A stretch of 64,000 nucleotides of DNA, from NCBI RefSeq assembly GCF_019703515.2, contig NC_059362.1, positions 47,441,092 to 47,505,091 of the forward strand, in the 5' to 3' direction. The notes beneath the pieces are model-generated. The model was not told the origin of the DNA, did not search any database, and saw only the letters and a program-made list of their open reading frames with translations. The first letter of the stretch is position 1; the number at the start of each line of letters is the position of its first letter. Made by a program: the position numbers and the translations under genes. Origin of the DNA: Myxocyprinus asiaticus. Its lineage: Eukaryota; Chordata; Actinopteri; Cypriniformes; Catostomidae. This document shows, piece after piece, positions 45,902 to 58,251 of the stretch.

Positions 45902-47580
45902 CGCTCCACACGGAAAAAGACTCCAGATGCATCCCTTAATATTTAATCACCAAAGATTCCTGCTTTCGGATTGCTGAGGAGGCACAACACTCACTTGACA
46001 ACATGGAAATCTATCATGAAACAAGGACAAACAGAAAAGGAATAAAGATTTTCTACTTTGTGTTCAGTAAGATGCTCTCAGGAGAAGATTTGAGAGCAAT
46101 TTACTGGCGGAGCGTCAGACTCTAGCGACTGATGGTTTAAACGTTGACCTGAAAAGCACAACGACAACTTCGCCATCGGGTTGCAAGGATTAATCTGAGA
46201 AGGAGGCAAAACCAGTTTCACGAATCTACTTCCTTCATGTTATCGTCAAATCTCTGTTGTTTTTTTCACCTTGAGTTGTGCTTTTGGAATACAAACGACA
46301 AAACCCTCAGTTTTTTCTCTTATACCTTTTCGTACACTTTTTATACTTTGATTTGTTATTGGTTTTGTTTTATTTTGTTTGGCTTGGTGCTTTACAACGC
46401 AAATAAACATGTTGCTTTATACCCCGACGTCAGTAGCAGCCTGATTTCAAACACTGTGCACATGAAAACCCAGTGAAGATGCAGTTATGTGCGTCTGTGA
46501 CGACGAGGCCTGCGGAACGATGTGGAATAACGACTAGATCACTTCAGTTTTGTTCGTAGCCATTCCTGACACCAGTGACAGAATTTCTGCCATTAAAAAA
46601 AGAAGTGCCTTTAGGTTATAAACCGTTCCGCACGCCTGAACTTTAACACTAAATGTCAATGTTTCTAACATCACAGATGGGCTATTTTTTACGCATTTAT
46701 ATTGCCCCCAAGTGCTGGAATGCGGAAGGCGCAACTGTGAACCCTGGAATTGGCACAAATCTTTATCCGCCGTTTCGCACATCAGGAACAGATGTTGCAC
46801 TGCTGTCATCACGGAATGTTGCATCTAGACGCAGCAGCCTGAAATTACTCTGACATTCTTCTGAAGAGAATCAAGTGATTACAGAACGCAAATGGGCCTT
46901 GAAACTAAACAAGATTGACCCAAAAAGGCCTGCAAACCCCTACACACGCCTCTGTCATTTATATACCGAACTACATGCATTCTGAGAGAAAAAAAAAACT
47001 AAAATATTCATAATTATAATAATATTTTATTACTCTATACAGAATGTGTCTCAGCTTTTACACACAAACTGTGAAAAACAGTGGCAGTGGTTTTTAAAAA
47101 CAACATTGTAAAAGATTTCCGTATGTTGTGTTATGAAATGTTTTGACAAGCTGTGTCTCGTTTCTTCTTCTTCTTTACATTGAAATGTTCCGAATTTACT
47201 GTCTTTATTTTGCGTTGTCTCCCTTGCATTGCTAAAAATATCAAAAATGGGAAATACGCAGACTATGCCAGTTTGGTAATTGTACAACTTGTATATGTGA
47301 AGAAGCTCTGTTCATGAGGTGTTTTATGTATGAGTCGAGGAAGCACAACATTTTGGATTCAGCCATTAAAAATCAGTTTTAACCATATCATTTATGTGAC
47401 TGTCCCCCTGCAAAACCAAGTTTGTGAAATTACATATATGCAAGCTGTACACTGGTCATGTTTGTAACACTGTGTCAACATCAGATGTAACCAGCGTTGA
47501 GTTGTCGAATTGAAGCTGCACGTAACCTCAGAATGTTCGCAAACAAAGACCAAACAGCCATTTAGCAATAGTAATATAAA
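45902..47580 (+). other. Probable mdga2 3'UTR
   Basis: Sequence after the stop codon is of higher complexity than the surrounding intergenic DNA and lacks recognised repeats up to about 47.58 kb. Candidate polyadenylation signals are AATAAA at 46041-46046 and 46402-46407, and ATTAAA at 47365-47370. The true end cannot be set without transcripts. Short open frames inside are not supported. Confidence 0.55.
46402..46407 (+). promoter_or_regulatory. Candidate poly(A) signal
   Basis: AATAAA occurs about 500 bp after the mdga2 stop codon, with T/GT-rich sequence upstream and no obvious strong GU-rich element immediately after. It is one of several candidates. Confidence 0.35.
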
Positions 47581-47587
47581 TATAAAA

Positions 47588-47727
47588 CTAGGGCTGTCAA
47601 TTTAACACATTAAATTAGTGCAATTAATTATAACATGTTACAAAATGTAACGCAATTAACGCAGTGAGGCGCTTCAACTGCATCTATCTGAAACATGTGA
47701 AGAAGGAATATACCAGGTTCAATACAA
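47588..47727. mobile_element. hAT-like AGGGCTGTCAATTTAAC fragment
   Basis: The end AGGGCTGTCAATTTAACACA with TTAAATTAGTGCAATTAATT and AACGCAATTAACGCAG matches the frequent short hAT-type repeat with AGGGCTGTCAA ends. Only one end is present before the TTAA element fragment begins. Confidence 0.65.
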
Positions 47728-48335
47728 TGTACATGACACAGACTCGATGTCTCAAATGACACAGAATGAAACTCATTCTGTGAAATCTCATAACTAAAAT
47801 CATATCTTCATGCTATGCAAACCTTTAGTCATTGTTGTGTTTGCATGTCTAATTAGTTCTTATGTACAATTAATATGTTTTATTTGTTTGGAGAGGCTTT
47901 TGGACACATGGAGGTGTTTTTGTACAATATGATAAATTATTTTTGTAAGACTATAACTTTTGATTGCTTTGTCATATCAACACAACATTTTTCTCAGATA
48001 CAGTTGACATGATTGGGAACAAAACAAAAGCAGTTTGTCTGAGCCACTTTATTTACACCCAGATATATATAATGTTAAATCAGAAAAATAAGAAAAAAAG
48101 TATATTTTTGACTTAATTCGTTTTTGTGATTTTTCAGCAGTTTCTTATGCTGAGAGTCTCAGAATGTATCATAATCTATATCATTAAAAAATGCTAACGC
48201 AGGTATCATACAATGATACCAAGCACTTGGCTATCCTTGTTTTGTTTTTGTTTTTTTTGTCGAGTTATAAGCCTTTAATTTTGGGTATGCCTCTGAAACA
48301 GGAAATCTTTAAAAATACCTTCAGAGTTTAAAGGG
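47728..48335 (+). mobile_element. TTAA element family P1, copy 4 (5'-truncated)
   Basis: It starts inside the family at ACATGACACAGACTCGATG and runs to GTTTAAAGGG before TTAA at 48336-48339. The 5' half (the CCCTTTAAGCTTGG end) is missing. The words GTATCATAATCTATATCATT and GGGTATGCCTCTGAAACAGG match the other copies. Confidence 0.82.
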
Positions 48336-48339
48336 TTAA

Positions 48340-48479
48340 TCCCCGGATGTGCAGTTGTTACTCAGAAGTATCAGACCACTAGATGGCACCACTGACCAAT
48401 CAAAATCGAGTAATTGTACACATTTAACGAGATGACGCATGGATGTCTGCTTCGGTGTGGAGCTCTCTAGCGTTTTTTT
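48340..48479. other. Intergenic sequence before LINE
   Basis: Short AT-rich noncoding stretch; the start of the LINE is not sharply defined and may lie within it. Confidence 0.4.
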
Positions 48480-48519
48480 AACTTTTGTTTGTTTGTCATG
48501 TTTTTTGTCACTGTTTCCC

Positions 48520-49440
48520 AATCAGTTTCATCAGGGATGAACTGCTGAATATTCGGCAGAGCATACCTGATCATTTTTTGCCGGTGTTTGATTACTCAGA
48601 CATTTTATTAGACATCTTAGTTGGAGGCACAGCGGGGTTCTACAAGTGCTTCAAGAGACACAAGCGAGGGAAGCAAGTTGGTGCACTTGTGAAGCTTCGT
48701 CAACACGGCTTTAGGACTCCGCTGCAGAGTATTCATCTGGCGAATGTCTGCATCCTCTCCAACAAAACGGATGAATTGCTTCTGCTCACTCAAACAAATA
48801 AGGACTTTTCTAACTCCACTGCTCTGTGTTTCATGGAAACCTGGCTGAATGAAGCCATCCCAGACAGCGTGTTACCTCTGCCGGGCTTCCAGCTGTTCAG
48901 AGAGGATCGCGTTGCGGAATCATTGGGGAAAACGAGAGGTGCAGAACATGCTTTTACATCAACGAAGGTTGGTGTACAGATGTAACAGCATTGAAGTAGA
49001 TGTGCTGTCCTAATTAAGAAATGCTCTTCATCAACTGTAAACCTTTGTACTCGCCACTGGAGTTTTCTCATTTATTCTGGTGAGTGTGTGCATCCCGCCA
49101 CAAGCATGTGTGAATGCAGCATTGCAGCAGCTGGCTGATCACATCACAGACACGGAGCAACAACACCAGGACTCTCTTATCATTATTCTGGGAGATTTTA
49201 ATAAAGCTAACTGCAAAATACAAACAACACATCACATGCCCCACCAGAGACAGAAATATACTGGACCACTGCTACACCACTGTAAAGGATGCATATCGCT
49301 CTGTCCCACGGGCAGCTTTGGGACTCTCTGATCATTGTCTGGTTCATCTTCTCCCAACCTACAAGCAGAAACTAAAATCAGCTAAGCCTGTAGCAAGGAC
49401 TGTAAAGAGATGGACCAATGAAGCAGAGCTGGAGCTATAA
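48520..49440 (+). pseudogene. LINE endonuclease region, frameshifted
   Basis: The reading pieces include STALCFMETWLNEAIPDSVL (about 48811-48870), then SLIIILGDFNKANCK (about 49172) and, in another frame, ILDHCYTTVKDAYRSVPRAA with LGLSDHCLVHLLP (about 49256-49365). GDFN and SDH are core motifs of the AP-endonuclease of non-LTR elements. Stops and frame changes near 48980-49080 and 49230 break the gene. Confidence 0.85.
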
Positions 49441-50735
49441 GCCGTCTTTGAATGCACTGATTGGAGTGTTTTTGAAGCTGCAGCCACTGGACGAGCTAAA
49501 ATATACTGTGACATCATATATCAGTTTCTGTGAGGATGTTTGCATCCCTACTAGGACATTTTTATCATTCAATAAGATTAACCATGGTTTACGGGAAAAC
49601 TCAGACAGCTTCGTCATGCCAAAGAGGATGCTTACAGAAGTGGAGATAAAATATTGTACAACCAGGCCAGAAACACACTGACTAAGGAAGTCAGAGTGGC
49701 TAAAAGAAGCTACTCTGAAAAGCTGAAAAACCAGTTTTCAGCCAACAATCCTACATCTGTGTGGAAAGGCCTGAAAAGCATCACCAAGTACAAGACACCA
49801 CCCCCTCGCTTTGTAGAGAATTAACAAATGGCTGATGACCTAAATAGGTTTTACTGCAGGTTTGAAAAGCCCAGTCTCACACCCATCCCCCACTCTGATA
49901 TTCACATCACACACACACCAACACCTCCTGGAACCCCCCTCCTGCTACTCAACCTGCACTTATGGTCTGTAAGGAGGATGTGTGCCAGGTCTTTCAGAAA
50001 CAAAAGACTAGTAAAGCTGAAGGCCCAGATTGTGTTTCACCCTCCTGTCTGAAAGTCTGTGCTGACCAACTGGCCCCCATCTTCACACAGATCTTCAATA
50101 GATCACTGGAGCAGTGTGAAGTTCCCTGCTGCTTCAAATGCTCCATCATCATTCCGGTCCCCAAACAAACAAAATCATAGGACTTAATGACTACAGACCT
50201 GTCGCCCTCACATCTGTGGTCATGAAGTCGTTTGAGAGACTGGTGTTGGCCTACCTGAAGGACATCACTGGACCCCTGCTAGACCCCCTTCCATCTCTCA
50301 GGACCTGAAATGAGACACCCATATAGACTCCATTGTGAAGAAGGCTCAGTAGAGGTTGTACTTCCTTCGCTTGCTGAGGAAGTTCAACCTGCCACAGGAG
50401 CTGCTGCCACAGTTCTACTCGCCCGCTATTGAGTCTGTCCTGTGTACTTCTATACTGTCTGGTTTGGTTCAGCCACCAAATCACACAGAATGAAACTAGG
50501 ACAGTCAGGACTGCTAAGAGGATTATTGTTGCCCCCTGCCCACCCTCCAAGACCTGTACGTCTCCAGAGTGAGGAAACATGCAGGTAGAATCACTCTGGA
50601 CCCCGCACACCCTGCCCACTCCCTCTTTGAACTGTTGCCCTCTGGCCGGTGCTACAGATCACTGAGCACCAGGACATCCTGGCACAAGAACAGTTTTTAC
50701 CCTCAGGTCATTTTCCACATGAACAATTAAACTAC
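49441..50735 (+). pseudogene. LINE reverse transcriptase remnant
   Basis: Pieces are readable: KAEGPDCVSPSCLKVCADQL (about 50000), the block LNDYRPVALTSVVMKSFERL (about 50185-50245), then after a deletion LYFLRLLRKFNLPQELLPQF (about 50360-50415) and SGRCYRSLSTRTSWHKNSFY (about 50643-50700). The finger motif LNDYRPVALTS is kept but the palm motif with the catalytic aspartates is missing, so the enzyme is dead. Confidence 0.85.
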
Positions 50736-51054
50736 CTTTAGGACTCCCCCATAGTAAAACAATGTAAATAAATATCTCATGTACATATGTAAATTCACAT
50801 ATTTAATTCAATAATTGTAAATACCCCTACCTTGCACATACATTACCACATGCACATGTCCATATGCCATTCTATGTTATATGTCCTATTATTTGTATGT
50901 CTGTTTATACTCTTACCTGGTTTTATATTCTGTGTCTCACTGTAATGTTCTGTGTGCACTTGTTTCTCCTATCACCAAAAAACAATCCTTGTGTACATGA
51001 GAACACTCGGCAATAAATTTCATTCTGATTCTGAGTGTTCCAGAGAGCCGTGTA

Positions 51055-51295
51055 AAAAGCAATTTTATCACACTCAAATCATGTTAACACACATATTGTT
51101 TACGTCTTGTGTCTATACTTTTGAAACAGTGAGTATTTTAACATTAATGGATTGGCCCCTACACTTCCATTGTAAGTGACTCATTGTAACACAGATTTTT
51201 TTTTCTTTTTTTCTGTGGTAATCAACATTATGCCACAAATGCTGTCGATTGTGCTTAACTTGTACTGAACCTTGAATATTCCTTTGAATAGCGCA
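51055..51295 (+). mobile_element. MITE family M1, copy C
   Basis: It reads TTTTATCACACTCAAATCAT, TCTTGTGTCTATACTTTTGA, GGCCCCTACACTTCCATTGT, a T-rich run, ATCAACATTATGCCACAAAT, GCTGTCGATTGTGC and GAATATTCCTTTGAA, in the same order as the other copies. It directly follows the LINE tail. Confidence 0.85.
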
Positions 51296-51950
51296 GACGG
51301 AACGCTCCTATGAGAGACTGACAAACTCAATTAAAATATATATTGACTTCTAAAGCCCAGTTTTGTACTGTCTACTATAATTAATGCTTTACTTGTCTGC
51401 CATCCTTCAATTTGTGAGCTCTTTCTAAAAAAAACAGACCGCTGAATAATGGACCATAAATGCAATTTCCCTGCAATGTTTCTAGTGTTGTTTTTCTGGA
51501 GGACGTCACATATATGTGCTGGTATATGCAGTGTACTATAGGTCAGCTAGCAAACAGAGTCGGTACATGATGTAAAAGATGTAAACAAATCAGAGTACAA
51601 TGATTGACCATCAGTACAGGACTTATAAATACCATCGTATGGATGAAACATGATTTAAGATAGCTAGTGGAGGAAAAGTCACCAAGTCTTGTACAACTCA
51701 CATAAAGGATACCATTTTTATTAAAGAAACAAAATCAAAATGGGTTAAGAACACCACAAGAGGGTTAAATCTCATTACTGTAATAAGCTGGACTTGTGTT
51801 TGGTAAGATACTCAAAAACGTACCCATTTCAGATGACTAATTATTTCTCGAAATTGTAATCAGATTACTTTACTGAATACTTGATCATGTACCCACATTA
51901 ATATTTTTTTTTACAATAAGTTACTTTCTAAAACACGTACCTATTAGAGG
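51296..51950. other. Intergenic sequence, nothing recognised
   Basis: AT-rich noncoding sequence between two MITEs, without identified features. Confidence 0.4.
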
Positions 51951-51951
51951 T

Positions 51952-52349
51952 CAACCGACAGTGGATTTTGTGATACCGATAACTAAGGTGGTGAGAAAGG
52001 GTGATAACCGATTAATCGGCTGATCGTTTTTAAAATCGATTTGTAAAATGTCAAAAATTATTCTTTCTTTACTATCTTTCTTTAAAGTGAATAAAATCCC
52101 AGATGCAGTTTTTTATTCAGCCAAAATCCCAGTAATAACCAGAAAAAAATGAAGATTTGGTGCATAACGCAGGACTTTTAAGTATGAACAAGCCCGAGAC
52201 ACACCAGGGACTCTTATTTTGAAATGACAAAATGATAAAAAATGTCTTGGCAACTATTGACATAGATTTTTGCCAATACCCGATAGTTCCAAAAAGCAAC
52301 TATCGGCACCGATTAATTTGTAAAACCGATATATCGGTCTACCTCTAGT
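51952..52349. mobile_element. MITE family M2, copy 2 (both ends)
   Basis: Both ends are present: TAGAGGTCAACCGAC on the left and GGTCTACCTCTA on the right, inverted relative to each other. The interior has GATAACCGATTAATCGGCTG and GCATAACGCAGGACTTTTAA as in the copy at 35.8 kb. It is about 398 bp and noncoding. Confidence 0.85.
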
Positions 52350-54660
52350 ACTTTAAAATTGTTTTCTATATTTATATTTCATTTTTTAAATGTATTCTAC
52401 ATAAATTATATTATTTAGAAATATGTGGAACCCTTCAAAAATGTAGTAACTGTAGTCGAATAAATGTAATCTGATTACAGACATTTAAAATAAAATGCAG
52501 AACAAAAAAGTAATTGATTACTTTGTAATCAGATTACACCCAACACTGTTCTGTACATTATACTTTTAAGTTTGTTTGAAATTCGTATTATTCTTACAGA
52601 TTCTCATAACTGTAATTCAGTACAAATAACAAATACAGCCATGATGTAGAAATACTTTAATAATATATCTTATAATTTTGAATTACTGTAATGCAAAACT
52701 TGATTCATTGTCATAAAAATAATGTCACAAAGCGTCTTTAAAATAGTCTTCATTTTTTTGGTTTAGGCTAAATATAATTCATTATTTCTTGTAATGTTGG
52801 GGTAAAATTTGACCTGGACATGTTTTTGACAGGTTTTACACAAATATTTGTTTCTTTGTTCAGTGTTGTGAGCTCCAACTTGCTGTACAACAACAACAAC
52901 AACAACAACATGAAAAACTGTTTGGCCTGAATTACATTTTCAAGAGAGTTTTCACTGTGTTTTAGATCAGAAAGTAAAATGAAATGACCTCCCCGACTAT
53001 CCTGAGTATATTTCAGTGTTTTAATCTTCTCAGTCCATTATCAGCTGCCGTGACTGAAATATAAGAGTGTTCTACGAGTAATCTAAAGGACTTCAGTGGC
53101 TCAGATATTCATCATCTTCAGAAGGGCTTTTCATTTAATCTGAAGTAAACATTTACAGTAAACTACTGCAATGTTAGTGTGAGAGATCTCGCTCTTATTC
53201 TGTGTATACAGTGAAGTAAACCACACGAGTGTTTGTGTTTGATAGCAGGTGTTTGTCCTGTATTGGTCGTTCAGTCATTTGACTCTGTTCTGTGCTCAAT
53301 TAATACTCAATAATGCTTCTTTTCACTGGATTTCTTTGGATTTATCATCCATCTTTGTGTCAGCCTTGCAACTAATGATGAAAAAATAAAGAAAGCTATT
53401 TTACATCCATGATGGTGCAGTTACTTACATATGGAAAATCTTTCTGACTGTTTGCCTGGAGGCAGATGAATAAATAAGGTGGCAGGTGAAAGTCTTAAAC
53501 TGGGATATGAGAAAGTATTTTAACAATTAAAAAAGAAACACTTTTTGAAGTAAATAACAACAGTCATGTGTTCTCTGTGTTTGTAGGTATAACACTAGAA
53601 AAATGATCCCTGGCAAAAGTCAGAATTAAACAAATCCCTGCTAAAATACCAGCTTCATCAGCTGGTTTAAAAGCCTGTTTACATATGATTAACTTTGCTA
53701 GTATAAAATCAGTTCAATTAATGCTGAAGCAAGCGTAGTTAGTTTCCCATTTATCAAATTGTATAGTTTAAAACATAGCTAATTTGATTACTTGTTGAAG
53801 TTGTAAAAGTCCATACTCCTCATTACATTTAATTCATTTTAATAATACTTCACATCTATTTTGAATTTATAATATTTACCCCATTTAAAGATGACTTAAT
53901 TCAGTTTGATGGAAGTTTGTCATGCAATTGAAATGCATACTTCTTAAAAATAAACTAATTTGAATTTGTTTTTTAACCTAACACCGTTTAAGTGAAATGG
54001 ATGTGTTATTCTGGGTTTTAAATGGCTGCAGTGTATAACATCTATATGCATACCTTCATGACTTGATGATAAAAGAACGTTTTGGAAATGTTCACCGTTA
54101 TAGCCCAGGATGATTTAGAATACTGTATATACAGTAGGCTGTTTTTACTGTTTCAGTTCATGCGGTTCATGTTCTGTAGAGGTGCTAATGGAGTATCAGG
54201 GTCACAGCAGAGACCTCCGGGCGTCTTCTAGACTTGGTTTCCTGTCACAATATTTTTAGTGACCCATTAGATGCAGTTTTTACTCCTGTCTGTATGTGGT
54301 TTATATCAACACTTCTAGTAACGTTTACAACATTTCCAGAGAATCAACATGAATGTGTTTCTGTACTAACACATTTGTGTGAATCTTGTGAAGCAGCTTG
54401 ATAAAATGAAGCAAAGTCATTATCAAGACAGCGGTAAGGGGGTGCAGTGGCATAATGCAAATCTCGGGGCCCTCCACGAGCCATGAGATGGGGCCCTGCC
54501 CAGAAGCTGTGACATCACACATTAGTGTCTGCCGTATGGGGGGGGGGGGGTGTCGATAGGATCGAGCAGTCAGTGATGTTCAATTGGGCAATTTAGCCCT
54601 CTCCTCAATATTGTTCTCTTTATTTTCCCTATTATGTGCTAAAATATATAATTCTACGGA
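52350..54660. other. Intergenic sequence with small repeats
   Basis: A WTTACTTTGTAATCAGATTAC-like stretch near 52505-52545 is a frequent fish repeat word, an (ACA)n microsatellite is at 52887-52910 and a G run at 54539-54550. From 53000 to 54300 the sequence is complex and without recognised elements. No gene was recognised. Confidence 0.45.
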
Positions 54661-54667
54661 GCCCCTA

Positions 54668-55202
54668 AGAATTTTTTTTCTGAAATAGTTTTGTGTTCCC
54701 TCACAATAAATTTACCATGGTTTTACTACGGTAACCATTTAACCTTGATATTCATTGTAAAACCATAGTAATACTACAGAAAAATAAAAACTATGGTAAT
54801 AACCATAACGTTGTGGTTATTATGGTTTTACTACAAATACAGTGGTATTTAAGCCAAAAATTGTGTACAACAATTGAGAGAATGTTTAAAATTGAGCTGT
54901 TTAAAAAGTATGAAAGAATGGGTTGATAGGAACATTGTATTATGTATTTATGTATATATATATATATATATGATTTCCTACATATATTGCAAAATTACAA
55001 TTCATGTCTTTAGGAGTTAAACTATTTTAATGAGGAAAAAAGGTGAATGCACCTTTAATGATACCTACTAATGTTAACAAATGTAACCTTATAATAATGT
55101 GCTACCAATATTGTAGACTGTAGTAACTATAGTTTTTGGTGGAAAACATGTTTTTTTCTATAGTAATATTGTAGTAACCATGATTGTTTTAGGCTAACCA
55201 TT
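54668..55202 (-). repeat. Repeat family R3, copy 2 (inverted)
   Basis: Read in reverse it matches the copy at 44.97-45.57 kb. On the + strand it begins CTGAAATAGTTTTGTGTTCC, passes AATTTACCATGGTTTTACTA and ATTATAATAATGTGC-like sequence, and ends GTAACCATGATTGTTTTAGG. A (TA)n stretch at 54953-54970 lies inside. Confidence 0.75.
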
Positions 55203-56735
55203 TTTATTATTATTATTATTATTATTATTTATTAGGGGTTCAAACCTAGGGCTGAAACTCTATTGTATTTGTAAGGATATCGCACAGACCAAACCGTAAG
55301 GCCTAGAGATGTGAAACTTTGGGGAATGTCAGTACTCTTGCTGGCTAGCCGTATGCATGGACTCGGTCTGATCAGCCAAAGGGTGGCGCTACAGTGAACA
55401 AAATATAAATAAAAAAAAACTACATTTTGGGCCATAACTCTTGAGCATAAGGCCTAGGAACAAAATACTTCTTTCCTGTAATTCCTTGCGTCATGGCGAA
55501 TTTTGTGGACACAATAACATTTTTGCTCCGCCCCCTCATTTTCCCGCTATTTTGGATTGTTTGAAAAAAATTCAAAATGAACTAGTCCTAGATTGGAACC
55601 AAACCAGTGCAGAAAGAAGTCCCAGTATGAAAACTTTCGATTTATCGTCAAGCTGTATGCCAAAATATGCACAGTGGGCATGGCTACTATTACTAAAATG
55701 GTTATAACACATGAATGGAGATATTATCACCAAATGTGGTACACATATGTATAGGGGTCATTCTGAGGACACACACACACAAAATAATTAAATAATTAAA
55801 TTATTTTTAATTAAATAATAATAAAAAATCCAAAAATGGCTTTAACTATGGAACCATTGGTCCGACCAACTTGAAATTTTGCATGCAGTGTCTTTGTCCA
55901 AGGTCCCATCAAAGTCTATGAGGACAGTCGCATATCTTGAAAATCATGGCCGCCATCGACCAATCAGCTTTCAGCAGCTTTTATATAGGGTTAGGAAAGA
56001 CAGATGGGAACGAAATGTGGTAGACCTATTTGTCTCTTGGCCCAAGAGGTCTGTGCAAAATGTGAAAAAAATTGGCCACCGGGAGGCGTTATCGTGTTTT
56101 TCATGCATGTAAATCATTGAATATACCGCTGTGTTTCACAAAGAAACACTTTATTCATACCATATGATAGATCTCCTCATTCTGAACAGCTTTGCCTCAA
56201 GAAGCATTAGTGTGAATCAAATCGTTTGTTAAATATTTAAGATAATAAAAAAATAAAAAAACTACTTTTTCCATTCGCCCGATCAGAACCAAACCAGTGA
56301 AGAGAGATTCTCTGGAGTCCCAATATTAATAAGTATCAAAAAAATTTTGAACATTCAATTCATCTGCACAACAGTACGGCAAAACATTTTAAGTGGGCGT
56401 GGCCACATTTACATAAATGGTTATAACTGTTGAACGGAATGAGATATTTTCACCAAATTTTTCATATTTATGTAGGACATCAATCTGAGGACACGTGAAA
56501 AATATTTCGAACCTCTGCCTCTTGGTGGCGCTATAACAGTCAGAAATGTAAAAAAATGGCATATGTCTGTGCTACCTAACATGATGGTTCTGAAAAATGA
56601 AGGCACTTTATCATTGTTTTAGGTGCTAATGGACTGTCTAATTAATACTTAATATTGGTTGCATATATACTTAAAAGACCTTAATAGCTTGAACTCCATT
56701 AATTGCTGCTTGCAGCTATATTTTAATTGTATTTT
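55203..56735. repeat. 1.5-kb repeat with duplicated sub-block
   Basis: It starts with an (ATT)n run and TTAGGGGTTCAAACCTAGGG and ends TTGCTGCTTGCAGCTATATT. Two related sub-blocks, at about 55560-55770 and 56280-56500, share GAACCAAACCAGTG, GTGGGC(A/G)TGGC, AATGGTTATAAC and CTGAGGACAC in the same order about 715 bp apart. GGTGGCGCTA words occur near 55382 and 56524. No coding frame was recognised, and the class is unknown to me. Confidence 0.7.
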
Positions 56736-56867
56736 TTGATGGAAACCATGGTTTCACTATAGTAATATTCAAGTAACTATGAAAAGTTAGTTAATTAACC
56801 CTCGTGTCTCCAGTCTACTAAAGAAACTAATGGACTTTGAGTGGGACTTTATATAAGTGAACCCAGT

Positions 56868-56924
<57 letters not shown>

Positions 56925-57119
56925 TCACTCAACTCACTCAAACTCACACAAACACTTACATACGAACACTTTCTCACACACACACACTCAACACACACAA
57001 ACTCACACAAACACTCTCACACACACAAACTCACACAAACACTCTCTCACACACACTCAACACACACAAGCACTCTCTCTCTCACACACACACTCAGTAC
57101 ACACAAACTCACACAAACA

Positions 57120-57163
<44 letters not shown>

Positions 57164-57169
57164 AACACA

Positions 57170-57212
<43 letters not shown>

Positions 57213-57556
57213 GCACTCAACACACACAAACTCACACAACCACTCTCACACACACAAACTCACACAAACACTCTCTCACACACACTCAACACACACAAGC
57301 TTTTTGTGTTTTTTTGGTGGAAACACTGCTTTTAATACAGTATACTATATCCATAGTAACCATGGTTTTACTATAGATTAATCATGGTAAATCTAGTGGG
57401 TACTATAGTTTTACTACAAATACCATGGTATTTGTAGTCAAATCAAAATAACCACAAAATTATGATTTTTATTACCAAAGTTTTTGTTTTCCTGTATTAG
57501 TACTATGGTTTTACTACGAATATCATGGTTAAAATATGGTTATTTTAGTAAAACCA
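56736..57556 (+). repeat. Repeat family R3, copy 3, left part
   Basis: ATGGAAACCATGGTTTCACT and CTATAGTAATATTCAAGTAA (56741-56775) resume after the inverted 0.5-kb insert at 57301 with GTGGAAACACTGCTTTTAAT and TACTATAGTTTTACTACAAA, up to the start of the CACTA-like element at 57557. The right continuation is at 60727. This repeat was thus interrupted twice. Confidence 0.65.
56797..57300 (+). repeat. Left arm of 0.5-kb inverted duplication
   Basis: From AACCCTCGTGTCTCCAGTCT to CACTCAACACACACAAGC this segment is the reverse complement of 58922-59413, including non-repetitive sequence such as GACTTTGAGTGGGACTTTAT and TTACATACGAACACTTTCTC. The only visible difference is the length of the first (CA)n tract. 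It includes the last 17 codons of the exon at 59354-59516, in the opposite orientation. Confidence 0.93.
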
Positions 57557-57830
57557 CACTGTTAAAAATGTTACCGTAAAAAAACAGTAAAGAACTGGCA
57601 GCAGGGTTGCCAGCAAGTTACTGTAAAATTAACAGTATCTTGCTGTAGCTGAAATTTACAGTTTGCTACTGTTTTTGCAAATACAGCATAAAGCTGTTAT
57701 TTTACTACCTTTACAGTAAAATACTGACAAAAGGATTAGCAGTTAATTACTGTTTATTTGCACTTTTTCACAAGAGGTGTATTTGCAGGATTTTACTGTA
57801 AACTACAGTAAAAATACACCACATGCTACT

Positions 57831-58245
57831 GTATAAGCTATTGAGTAATGGACTGCTATCAAAAAGGACTACAATGTGTTTACTTTTTTCTAAACCTTGT
57901 GATTTAATAAATTATTCCTTAGTCTTGCAATAACAAATAGCATGTTTTAATAGTGTATAAATGTAGCCTTTGAAATAGTGACTTAAACTTTTGAGACAAA
58001 TAATACAGCTTCAAAGTGTCTTTTCAAAACGTCTCTCTTTATTTGCAAAACACCATTCTTGCAAAACATCTGTTCAAAATTATAAGGCAATTGGTAAAAC
58101 AAAGCCCAAAGCTGATTTGGGTAAATAAACTTACATTTCAGCCATATAAATAATAAATACATATTATAACAAATCTCTGTCTGTCCAAACACTGAACTCT
58201 GGACACAAACACTCAGTAAATAACTGAGAAAGTGGCTGAAGGAAT
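57831..58245. other. Interior of CACTA-like element
   Basis: AT-rich noncoding sequence between the left subterminal region and the TG array. No domain was recognised. Confidence 0.4.
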
Positions 58246-58251
58246 GACTAA

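Larger units (their letters stand above)
48480..51035 (+). mobile_element. Non-LTR (L2/CR1-like) LINE, internally deleted
   Basis: The order is an upstream ORF region, an apurinic/apyrimidinic endonuclease, a fragment of reverse transcriptase and a 3' tail. The tail ends TTTCATTCTGATTCTGA, the short-repeat tail type of L2/CR1-like elements. The coding sequence shifts frame several times, and the central RT (including the catalytic motif) is deleted between about 50270 and 50340. It is in + orientation downstream of mdga2. The clade is an inference. Confidence 0.85.
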
